DNA from: Bacteroidota bacterium
GTDB lineage: Bacteria > Bacteroidota > Bacteroidia > Flavobacteriales > Flavobacteriaceae
Length of the DNA: 16,354 bases
Direction: 5' to 3'
NCBI GenBank assembly: GCA_024278565.1
Contig: JAJRSY010000087.1
Coordinates: 1-16,354 of the forward strand
Part shown: piece after piece, positions 1 to 5,312 of the stretch
How the letters are laid out: each line of letters opens with the position of its first letter
How positions within the stretch are numbered: position 1 is the stretch's first letter
Made by a program: the position numbers and the translations under genes
The notes under the pieces: model-generated
Seen by the model: only the letters and a program-made list of their open reading frames with translations
What the model was told of the DNA's origin: nothing
Database searches by the model: none

Positions 1-108
1 GGCAGGCAGGCTTGCTCTTTTTCCGCCGATCGGCGTTAAAATTTATAGCCATAGCTATGGCTATGCCGATAAATTTTGCCTTGCCCGCCGAAAAAATAGA
101 CTGCCCGT
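1..108. repeat. Long imperfect palindromic intergenic element
   Basis: The gene-free left edge holds nested inverted repeats around a common centre near 54-58. The core at 45-64 is a perfect 20-bp palindrome. Flanking it, AAAATTTAT (38-46) is mirrored by ATAAATTTT (69-77). Further out, CTTTTTCC near 17-24 faces CGAAAAAA near 89-96, and GGCAG (5-9) faces CTGCC (101-105). A separate 12-bp perfect palindrome, CGCCGATCGGCG, sits at 24-35. The whole could fold into a long cruciform or RNA hairpin. No ORF with coding character is present. It resembles REP/MITE-like intergenic elements, but membership in a named family cannot be shown here, and it may continue beyond base 1. Confidence 0.6.
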
Positions 109-167
109 ATTCTCCCGAATTTTAAAGTGGCAGGAGTATATTCAAATATGACCATGTGCAAAAATAA

Positions 168-193
168 AAAAGACGGCAGAAAAGCCGTCTTTT
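168..193 (-). terminator. Rho-independent terminator of the oxidase operon
   Basis: A 10-bp perfect stem (AAAAGACGGC at 168-177 against GCCGTCTTTT at 184-193) encloses a 6-nt loop. Read on the minus strand, the stem is followed by a T-rich tract (TTTTTTATTTTT, including the stem end). It lies 17 nt beyond the stop codon of the subunit IV gene, so it should end the ctaB-cox transcript. The plus-strand side also has a short T-run, so it may work weakly in both directions. Confidence 0.88.
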
Positions 194-210
194 ATTCTGT
201 TAATTCCTTC

Positions 211-594
211 TTAGAAATTCCATGTTACAAAGCCATCTTTAAAAACGTTATAAATATAATCGGCCTCAATGAGCACTAAAAATGTCAAATAGGCCACTAA
301 GAAGACCGGGGTCCAAACTATAGCTCTTCTCAGAGCACTTTTTTCATCACGTAGATGCATAAAATCCCACGCAATATAATATGCTTTTACCAAGGTCAGT
401 ACAATGAATATCCAATTTAACAATTTCATTCCTAAAAAAGTGGAATGCGTAAGCATTGCAGGTTTTGAAATACCCAAGAACACCTCAATAACCGTGATTA
501 TCGTCAAAAAGACAAGTACGCCCCATATTTTTTGGGTATTGGACTTAAATTTCACCAGTCCTCTAAAAATTTCCAATTTGTGTGCGTGTGCCAT
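211..594 (-). CDS. Cytochrome c oxidase subunit IV (bacterial COX4-like)
   Basis: 127-residue small membrane protein of the prokaryotic cytochrome c oxidase subunit IV type, an accessory subunit in the inner-membrane heme-copper oxidase. After a short His- and Lys-containing N-terminus there are three hydrophobic segments, at roughly 23-42, 53-76 and 90-111. Between the second and third lies WDFMHLRDEK, and the protein ends in EADYIYNVFKDGF, both of which fit this family in Bacteroidota. It is the last gene of the ctaB-cox cluster, 70 nt behind the long subunit III gene, and is followed by a strong terminator. Starts at ATG. The family is assigned from length, topology and context, as sequence conservation in such subunits is low. 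Confidence 0.85.
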   Translation of the reverse strand: MAHAHKLEIFRGLVKFKSNTQKIWGVLVFLTIITVIEVFLGISKPAMLTHSTFLGMKLLNWIFIVLTLVKAYYIAWDFMHLRDEKSALRRAIVWTPVFLVAYLTFLVLIEADYIYNVFKDGFVTWNF

Positions 595-630
595 TATATA
601 AGGTTAATGGTTTATATAGTTTACATTCAA

Positions 631-660
631 TAGATTCCTTCGCTGCGCTCGGAATGACAA
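631..660. repeat. Imperfect hairpin with TGACA box behind cox subunit III
   Basis: ATTCC (634-638) and GGAAT (651-655) flank a GC-rich core, followed by GACA. It occupies most of the 70-nt gap between the long subunit III gene and the subunit IV gene. On the minus strand TGTCATTCC begins 5 nt after the subunit III stop codon. It resembles the hairpin behind tonB (3368-3391) and the short interspersed hairpins common in bacterial genomes. No T-run follows, so it is not a classical terminator. Confidence 0.55.
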
Positions 661-664
661 TATA

Positions 665-1651
665 TTATACCAGATAGAAAAAGGTAAATACAAATACCCA
701 GACCAAATCTACAAAGTGCCAGTACAGACCGACCTTTTCAACCATCTCATAGTGTCCTCTACGTTCATAGGTGCCCAAGATAACATTAAAGAAAATAATA
801 AGGTTGATCAGCACGCCAGAAGTAACATGAAAGCCATGAAAGCCTGTTATAAAGAAAAAGAAATCTGCGAACAATCTGCTACCGTATTCGTTATGGATAA
901 GGTTTGCACCTTCAACCACTTGGGTGGCATTGTTCAATTTCGCCAATGACCCCTCTCTTGAAAGTACCACTTTCTTACCTTGCCCTTCACCCTCTTGTAT
1001 GATGGATTCTGTTTGCACCGCCATATTCTGGTTCGTCTTGAACCCTTCGATCACCTCATTCAACGAATACGAGGGAAGCGCAGTGCCTTCATAATACCAT
1101 ATTCCGTTCTTCCTTTCGTGGTCGACCCGTTCACTGGGTATTGTTTTTGCAAAATCGGCCAAAGCCGCCCTTTCGCCCGTATCGGTATTTACAAACTGTA
1201 GAATTCGACCTCCTTTTGTTTCGACCGCCCCGTAACTGCCGTTTATGAAAGTGGCCCATTCCCACGCTTGTGAGCCTACAAAAATGGCTCCTCCGATAAT
1301 GGTAAGGAACATATACCATATCACGGCATTCTTTTTCATTTTATGCCCTGCGTCGACCGCCAATACCATGGTAACCGAAGACATGATCAATACAAACGTC
1401 ATGAACGCCACATAGTACATCGGGTAGTTGCCATGGAAAAATGGAACGTGGGTAAACACCTCATCGGCAATTGGCCAGGTTTCAAGAAACTTAAATCTTG
1501 AGAAACCGTATGCGACCAACAGACCTGAAAAGGTCAAGGCATCGGAAACGAGGAAAAACCACATCATCAATTTACCATAACTTGCATTTAGGGGCTGGTT
1601 GCCCCCACCCCAAACTTTTTCTTGGGAATCTGTTGTAATTGTAGAATCCAT
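665..1651 (-). CDS. ctaE: Cytochrome c oxidase subunit III, long form
   Basis: 328-residue heme-copper oxidase subunit III, an inner-membrane subunit that supports the catalytic core of an aerobic terminal oxidase. Five hydrophobic segments are visible, at about 27-49, 78-99, 109-128, 260-290 and 311-327. Family signatures are QAWEW (128-132), GFHGFHV (270-276) and the final WHFVDLVW (311-318). Between helices 3 and 4 lies a hydrophilic stretch of about 120 residues (137-257) that canonical subunit III lacks; such insertions are known in Bacteroidota homologues. It is the second of two adjacent subunit III genes, 93 nt after the short one, with a possible internal promoter in the gap. Starts at ATG. 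The two copies may form a split or paired arrangement within one oxidase. Confidence 0.9.
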   Translation of the reverse strand: MDSTITTDSQEKVWGGGNQPLNASYGKLMMWFFLVSDALTFSGLLVAYGFSRFKFLETWPIADEVFTHVPFFHGNYPMYYVAFMTFVLIMSSVTMVLAVDAGHKMKKNAVIWYMFLTIIGGAIFVGSQAWEWATFINGSYGAVETKGGRILQFVNTDTGERAALADFAKTIPSERVDHERKNGIWYYEGTALPSYSLNEVIEGFKTNQNMAVQTESIIQEGEGQGKKVVLSREGSLAKLNNATQVVEGANLIHNEYGSRLFADFFFFITGFHGFHVTSGVLINLIIFFNVILGTYERRGHYEMVEKVGLYWHFVDLVWVFVFTFFYLV

Positions 1652-1680
1652 ATTTAAACTATCGAATAATTAGATTTGCA

Positions 1681-1688
1681 CAAATTTA
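1681..1688 (-). promoter_or_regulatory. Possible internal -7 box before long subunit III
   Basis: The minus strand reads TAAATTTG, a full match to the Bacteroidota -7 consensus TAnnTTTG, 29 nt upstream of the ATG at 1651. About 20 bp further upstream the expected TTG is only TTT, so the -33 element is poor. A small inverted repeat, ATTTG-CA-CAAAT (1674-1685), overlaps it. It could provide extra transcription of the last two cox genes. Confidence 0.35.
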
Positions 1689-1744
1689 CATTTTTTTTGG
1701 CTTTACAGAAACTGAATCAATATCAAAACCAAAATTAACCTATT

Positions 1745-2326
1745 TTATTTTACAAATGTCATGAACAAGATCAGATATACCCATAAAATATCCAAAAAAT
1801 GCCAAAAAGTGGCTCCCAATGACATTCCCAGAAAATTAGTTGACGAATATTTTCCTTTTATTTGGTTATAGAGCACGACCAACAATGAAATAAGACCTGC
1901 AACCACGTGCACAATATGTACGGCGGCTATCAAGAAAACGTACGACATTTTAATATTACTGGTGGGACCCGTGAAATAATACCCGTTGCCCAACATTTGT
2001 TCAAAACCCAAGAACTGGAATACAATGAACGAAATACCTAGACATAGGGTAACGAAAAGTAGTGAAGTTGCTTTTTTGGATTCATCCTTCTTTATCGCCT
2101 TTTTTGCCAAAATATAGGTGATACTGCTAATAATAATTATGGCGGTGCTTATATAAAAGTACTGGGGCAGCTCTAGTTCCTGTATCCAATCTTTTCTTGA
2201 ACTGCTAACAATGTATGCACTTGTCCATCCCGCAAAACCCATTATCAAACTGACAATGCCGAACCAAAGCATCATTTTTTTTGATCTTGATATTTTCTCT
2301 TTTTCGGTACTCTGGGTTAAATCCAT
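1745..2326 (-). CDS. ctaE: Cytochrome c oxidase subunit III, short form
   Basis: 193-residue heme-copper oxidase subunit III of usual bacterial short-form length. Five membrane segments lie at about 18-40, 55-75, 87-108, 127-152 and 170-191. Family marks are FQFLGFEQM (103-111), AAVHIVHVVAGL (134-145) and the closing ATFWHFLDILWVY (172-184). It starts at ATG only 1 nt after the ctaB stop codon, so the two are almost certainly co-transcribed and probably translationally coupled. The adjacent longer paralogue shares the C-terminal WHF(L/V)D motif but is otherwise diverged, so this is an old duplication. The catalytic subunits I and II are not in the window. Confidence 0.9.
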   Translation of the reverse strand: MDLTQSTEKEKISRSKKMMLWFGIVSLIMGFAGWTSAYIVSSSRKDWIQELELPQYFYISTAIIIISSITYILAKKAIKKDESKKATSLLFVTLCLGISFIVFQFLGFEQMLGNGYYFTGPTSNIKMSYVFLIAAVHIVHVVAGLISLLVVLYNQIKGKYSSTNFLGMSLGATFWHFLDILWVYLILFMTFVK

Positions 2327-2327
2327 C

Positions 2328-3227
2328 TTAAATAAATTTATCTGCTACGTAAACTATTTGCATTAACGTAATATAGCCCACACTGGCCAACATTAATTTT
2401 CTAGCGGTAGCATTATCACGTTTTGTATACAATCTAAATGCGAACATCAACATCACCGACCCCATTAAAAAAATTACACCGGCCGCCGGAACAGATAGCG
2501 TCAAAGCACCGGTAAACCCAAAAACCGGAACAATGGAAATAACCATCATCCAAATAGTGTACATAATGATCTGCAATGCCGTTCCTTTATCTTTTTTGCC
2601 TGTAGGAAGCATTTTAAAGCCCGCTTTTTTATAATCTTCATCGAGCATCCACCCCAATGCCCAAAAATGGGGGAATTGCCAAAAGAACTGGATCATGAAC
2701 AAAGTGCCCGGTTCAATACCAAAATCGTTTGTGGCGGCAACCCAACCCAACATAAAGGGAATAGCACCTGGAAAAGCACCCACAAAAACAGCCAAAGGCG
2801 ACTTCGTCTTCAGCGGCGTATAGACACTCGTGTACAGAAAAATAGATATGGCCCCGAACATTGCCGTTTTTGGGTTTAAAATATACAACGAAACAATGCC
2901 CAGAACAGTAAGAACAATAGCTATCGATAATGCCTTGTTGACCGACATTCTACCAGAAGGTATCGGTCTGTTCTTGGTGCGGTTCATCAAGGCATCTAGA
3001 TCCTGTTCGATGATCTGGTTATAAGCATTCGATGCCCCCACCATACAATACCCACCAAAAGCGAGCAACAAAATCGGAACAAGGTTTAATTGAACAGGGG
3101 CAAGAAGGTAACCTGCCAACGAAGAGAAAACCACGCTGACCGCAAGCCTGGCTTTCGTGATTTCTTTGAAATCTGAAAAAACCAAGGTCCAATTTGAACT
3201 TTTTGCCGTGCTGATCGCCGTCTTCAT
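2328..3227 (-). CDS. ctaB: Protoheme IX farnesyltransferase (heme O synthase)
   Basis: Inner-membrane UbiA-family prenyltransferase that adds a farnesyl group to heme B to make heme O, the precursor of the heme A used by aa3/caa3 oxidases. From the chosen ATG at 3227 it has 299 residues, the normal length for CtaB/CyoE. The first Asp-rich prenyl-diphosphate motif lies at about 67-88 (NAYNQIIEQDLDALMNRT then KNRP), and the second at about 196-208 (DEDYKKAGFKMLP). YTPLK (136-140) and about nine hydrophobic helices complete the fold. An in-frame TTG two codons upstream (3233) is possible, but ATG is preferred and sits 20 nt from a good promoter. It is the first gene of the oxidase operon, 1 nt from the next gene, which fits its role in supplying heme. 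Confidence 0.95.
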   Translation of the reverse strand: MKTAISTAKSSNWTLVFSDFKEITKARLAVSVVFSSLAGYLLAPVQLNLVPILLLAFGGYCMVGASNAYNQIIEQDLDALMNRTKNRPIPSGRMSVNKALSIAIVLTVLGIVSLYILNPKTAMFGAISIFLYTSVYTPLKTKSPLAVFVGAFPGAIPFMLGWVAATNDFGIEPGTLFMIQFFWQFPHFWALGWMLDEDYKKAGFKMLPTGKKDKGTALQIIMYTIWMMVISIVPVFGFTGALTLSVPAAGVIFLMGSVMLMFAFRLYTKRDNATARKLMLASVGYITLMQIVYVADKFI

Positions 3228-3247
3228 ATACAATTTGGAATGGTGTG

Positions 3248-3278
3248 CAAATATAAACCCAACTAGCTTTTATTGCAA
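3248..3278 (-). promoter_or_regulatory. Bacteroidota-type promoter of the ctaB-cox operon
   Basis: On the minus strand a TTG (3276-3278) is followed after 20 bp by TATATTTG (3248-3255), a perfect TAnnTTTG -7 box. The box ends 20 nt before the ctaB ATG at 3227, giving a short leader. It lies just downstream of the tonB terminator, as expected for a new transcription unit. Confidence 0.75.
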
Positions 3279-3313
3279 CCTATTGAGCCTATTTATATTA
3301 GGTATGAAAAAGA

Positions 3314-3348
3314 AAAATCCCGCCTTACCAAATGGCAAACGGGATTTT
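3314..3348 (-). terminator. Rho-independent terminator after tonB
   Basis: A 9-bp perfect stem (AAAATCCCG at 3314-3322, CGGGATTTT at 3340-3348) has a 17-nt loop that can form a small inner GCC/GGC stem. On the minus strand it is followed by TTTTTCTTTTTC (counting the stem end). It lies about 60 nt behind the tonB stop and separates tonB from the ctaB promoter. Confidence 0.8.
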
Positions 3349-3367
3349 AACTTTAAATTCTCAAAGA

Positions 3368-3402
3368 ATTTCCGTCTTCACGGAAATGACAGTGTATACA
3401 CT
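3368..3402. repeat. Perfect hairpin with TGACA box plus 12-bp palindrome
   Basis: ATTTCCGT (3368-3375) and ACGGAAAT (3380-3387) form an 8-bp perfect stem with a CTTC loop, followed by GACA. Directly next to it, AGTGTATACACT (3391-3402) is a 12-bp perfect palindrome ending 4 nt from the tonB stop codon. The hairpin and its TGACA box resemble the element at 631-660, also just behind a stop codon. It lacks a T-run; termination is probably done by the next stem at 3314-3348. Confidence 0.6.
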
Positions 3403-3406
3403 ATAT

Positions 3407-4111
3407 CTATTGCAACTTGAAATTGATCGGAATACTAAAAGGCACCCTAACTGCTCTACCTCGCTGCTTACCAGGGGTCATTTTTGGCAACTTACCAATA
3501 ATACGGGCGGCTTCTTTTTCTAGGTTTTTGTCTGGTCCGCGCATTCTAATGTTTCCGATACTACCATCTTTTTGTATGGTAAACATAACAGCGACCCGAC
3601 CTTGAACACCCATTTCCTGTGATATTTCCGGATATCGGAAGTTTTTACTGATATGCTTCTGGATCATTTTATTAAAACAGGCCCTTTTGTTACTTTCTTT
3701 TTCACAACCGGGGAATACCGGTACATTTTCAATTACCGAAAAAGGTACATCCACGTCGTCATCCATCTCTTCTACCTCAACGTCGTCAACCTCAATAATT
3801 TCTTCTTCTTGACTGGTTTCGGTAGATTCTATAACCGTCTCCTCAACTTCTTCCTCATCTTCAACAACCTCAATGATTTCAGGCGCTGCTGGTGGAGGTG
3901 GAGGTGGGGGTGTCTTTAACTGTTCGGTCATGGGCACTTCTTCATCCAAATCATCATCAACATTCATTGAAATATCATACTCGTTGCCCCCTTCATAGGT
4001 TTTCCATTCAAGTGCACCCCAGACCAACGACATTACAACAAACAAGCCAATAACGAAATATAGGCCGCTATTTTTTGTCAAGTCGACTTTCGGATTCTTT
4101 TTAAGTTCCAT
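3407..4111 (-). CDS. tonB: Energy transducer TonB
   Basis: 234-residue TonB family protein, anchored in the inner membrane and coupling ExbB/ExbD proton-motive force to TonB-dependent outer-membrane receptors. A cytoplasmic N-terminus (1-15) is followed by one membrane anchor (about 16-34). A periplasmic linker has seven consecutive prolines (68-74) and a strongly acidic stretch (78-122). The C-terminal TonB domain (about 125-234) has FPGCE (133-137), ACF (144-146), the core YPEISQEMGVQGRV (160-173) and the closing PFSIPINF. The two cysteines (136 and 145) are nine positions apart and recur in Bacteroidota TonBs. exbB/exbD are not here, so its receptor partners are unknown. Starts at ATG, 53 nt after vanZ. 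A weak promoter-like pair (TTG at 4162-4164, TAAATTAG at 4133-4140, 21 bp apart) overlaps the vanZ stop, so it may have some independent transcription. Confidence 0.92.
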   Translation of the reverse strand: MELKKNPKVDLTKNSGLYFVIGLFVVMSLVWGALEWKTYEGGNEYDISMNVDDDLDEEVPMTEQLKTPPPPPPPAAPEIIEVVEDEEEVEETVIESTETSQEEEIIEVDDVEVEEMDDDVDVPFSVIENVPVFPGCEKESNKRACFNKMIQKHISKNFRYPEISQEMGVQGRVAVMFTIQKDGSIGNIRMRGPDKNLEKEAARIIGKLPKMTPGKQRGRAVRVPFSIPINFKLQ

Positions 4112-4164
4112 ACTATTACTTTTAAGTGTTTGCTAATTTAACTAAATAATTTATAAAGAAACAA

Positions 4165-4566
4165 CTAATGCTTCCAATTTAACTGTCTTTTGCCAGAAAA
4201 AAACAATTTTGCCGTCAATGCCCCAACAAAACTACCTGTACTATTTGCTAGTCCATCATAGACATCCCCTACTCTATTAGTAGTGTAGGTGTGTTGTATT
4301 CCTTCAATAAGTATACCAAAAAAAACGGTTGCAAAAAACATGGACAGCAAAGCCTTTCTTAAACTTAATTTTCCATTTGTACGCTCCCTAATAAAAAATA
4401 CCCCCAATAAACAGGCCGCAAAATAGAATACAAAATGAACTGCTTTATCTAAATGCGGAATATCAAGGCTTGGTGCACCAACACTTGAAAAAGAATACAA
4501 ACTAGAAAATGTGACGAACATCATCCAGATTATAAAAGCCGCAGTAAAAAAATGTGTTTTAAGCAC
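4165..4566 (-). CDS. VanZ-like family membrane protein
   Basis: 133-residue integral membrane protein of the VanZ-like family. VanZ itself gives low-level teicoplanin resistance in enterococci, but the role of the short bacterial homologues is unknown and resistance should not be assumed. Four hydrophobic segments lie at about 5-25, 42-60, 70-92 and 108-124. Family residues are visible: LDKAVHF (39-45), E88 and Q91 in helix 3, then R98, D101, D104, N108 and G111. The start is GTG at 4566, overlapping the gcvH stop by 8 nt, which suggests translational coupling. The next in-frame Met (residue 15) would cut into the first helix, so GTG is preferred. Confidence 0.85.
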   Translation of the reverse strand: MLKTHFFTAAFIIWMMFVTFSSLYSFSSVGAPSLDIPHLDKAVHFVFYFAACLLGVFFIRERTNGKLSLRKALLSMFFATVFFGILIEGIQHTYTTNRVGDVYDGLANSTGSFVGALTAKLFFSGKRQLNWKH

Positions 4567-4939
4567 CGATCAAGGCTTTGTAATCGGCATCACTGAGCAA
4601 ATCATCAACTTGAGCGGGTTCGTTTATTCTTATTTTCACCATCCACCCATCACCATAAGGGTCTGTGTTCACCTTTTCAGGGGCGTCTTCCAATGATTCA
4701 TTGAACTCGATGATCTCTCCGCTAAGGGGAATAAAAAGGTCGGAAACCGTTTTTACGGCCTCTACCGAACCAAACACTTCGTCTTGAGCTAGGGTCTCGT
4801 CTACCGTTTCGACCTCAACATAAACGATATCACCTAATTCGCCTTGGGCAAAATCAGTAATGCCCACGGTGGCAATATCGCCTTCGATATTGATCCATTC
4901 GTGATCTTTGGTATATTTTAATTCTGAGGGTATGTTCAT
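4559..4939 (-). CDS. gcvH: Glycine cleavage system H protein
   Basis: Lipoyl carrier of the glycine cleavage system. It shuttles the aminomethyl group from the P protein (glycine decarboxylase) to the T protein, and is re-oxidised by the L protein, in the cytoplasm. From the ATG at 4939 it has 126 residues, the usual size. It begins in the family manner (SELKYTKDHEWI), and the lipoyl-accepting lysine is K63 in GSVEAVKTVSD. Downstream PLSGEIIEFNESLEDAPEKVN (71-91) and GDGWMVKI complete the fold. The frame is open 15 codons further upstream to 4984, but that extension runs across the -7 box at 4964-4971, so the inner ATG is chosen. gcvP and gcvT are not nearby. It overlaps vanZ by 8 nt and appears to lead a gcvH-vanZ-tonB unit. 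Confidence 0.95.
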   Translation of the reverse strand: MNIPSELKYTKDHEWINIEGDIATVGITDFAQGELGDIVYVEVETVDETLAQDEVFGSVEAVKTVSDLFIPLSGEIIEFNESLEDAPEKVNTDPYGDGWMVKIRINEPAQVDDLLSDADYKALIGA

Positions 4940-4963
4940 TCTGGTTAATTTTAATTGACAGGG

Positions 4964-4994
4964 CAAATGTAATTTATTCTTCATAAGTATTCAA
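4964..4994 (-). promoter_or_regulatory. Bacteroidota-type promoter of gcvH
   Basis: On the minus strand TTG (4992-4994) is followed after exactly 20 bp by TACATTTG (4964-4971), a full match to TAnnTTTG. The -7 box ends 24 nt before the gcvH ATG. It sits between the last repeat unit and gcvH, so gcvH can be expressed independently of sprA. Spacing equals that of the ctaB promoter. Confidence 0.75.
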
Positions 4995-5006
4995 GTAAAA
5001 AATGTT

Positions 5007-5312
5007 CTCCCTTAGTCCCTCCCGAGGAGGGAGATGGTTTTTTGGTGGGTTCAACCTTCTGCTAATTACTGAAATTGTAGCGTATTGTGAAACTTGTTTG
5101 AAAAAAATATCCTCCCTTAATCCCTCTAAAGGAGGGAGATGGTTTTTTGGAGGGTTCAACCTTCTGCTAATTACTGAAATTGTAGCGTATTGTGAAACTT
5201 GTTTGAAAATGTCCTCCCTTAGTCCCTCCCGAGGAGGGAGATGGTTTTTTGGTGGGTTCAACCTTCTGCTAATTGCCAAAGTTGTAACGCAAGGTAAAAC
5301 CTGTGTTGATGC
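5007..5312. repeat. About three tandem copies of a 102-105 bp unit overlapping the sprA 3' end
   Basis: Counting from the shared CTCCCTTA, units start at 5007, 5112 and 5214 (periods 105 and 102). Each has a G/C-rich hairpin (stems TCCCTCC/GGAGGGA at 5016-5032 and 5223-5239; slightly altered at 5121-5137), then a TGGTTTTTTGG-type stretch, then TTCAACCTTCTGCTAATT. In the right-hand unit CTA of that last string is the complement of the sprA stop codon, and the unit runs into sprA. In the other two the equivalent positions decode on the minus strand as FTIRYNFSN then stop, against FTLRYNFGN at the true SprA end. Units 1 and 2 agree exactly in this coding-like part (5061-5104 against 5166-5209), while units 1 and 3 agree best in the hairpin part. 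This fills most of the 329-bp sprA-gcvH gap. No classical T-run terminator follows any of the stems on the minus strand. Confidence 0.88.

Noticed and set aside
4165..4566. Glycopeptide resistance gene (vanZ)
   Set aside because: Only the broad VanZ-like family is supported. There is no vanA-type cluster, and Gram-negative bacteria are not normal glycopeptide targets.
4940..4984. 15-codon N-terminal extension of gcvH
   Set aside because: It runs across the -7 box of a good promoter, is not part of the H-protein fold, and the inner ATG gives the standard length and N-terminus.
5269..5312. C-terminal switching (phase variation) of sprA using the spare ends
   Set aside because: The longest shared homology lies downstream of the stop codon, so recombination there would change copy number but not swap the SprA end. 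The short, diverged coding part is a poor substrate for conversion.
5007..5312. CRISPR array
   Set aside because: Units of 102-105 bp are repeated almost throughout, without unique spacers of regular size and without cas genes.
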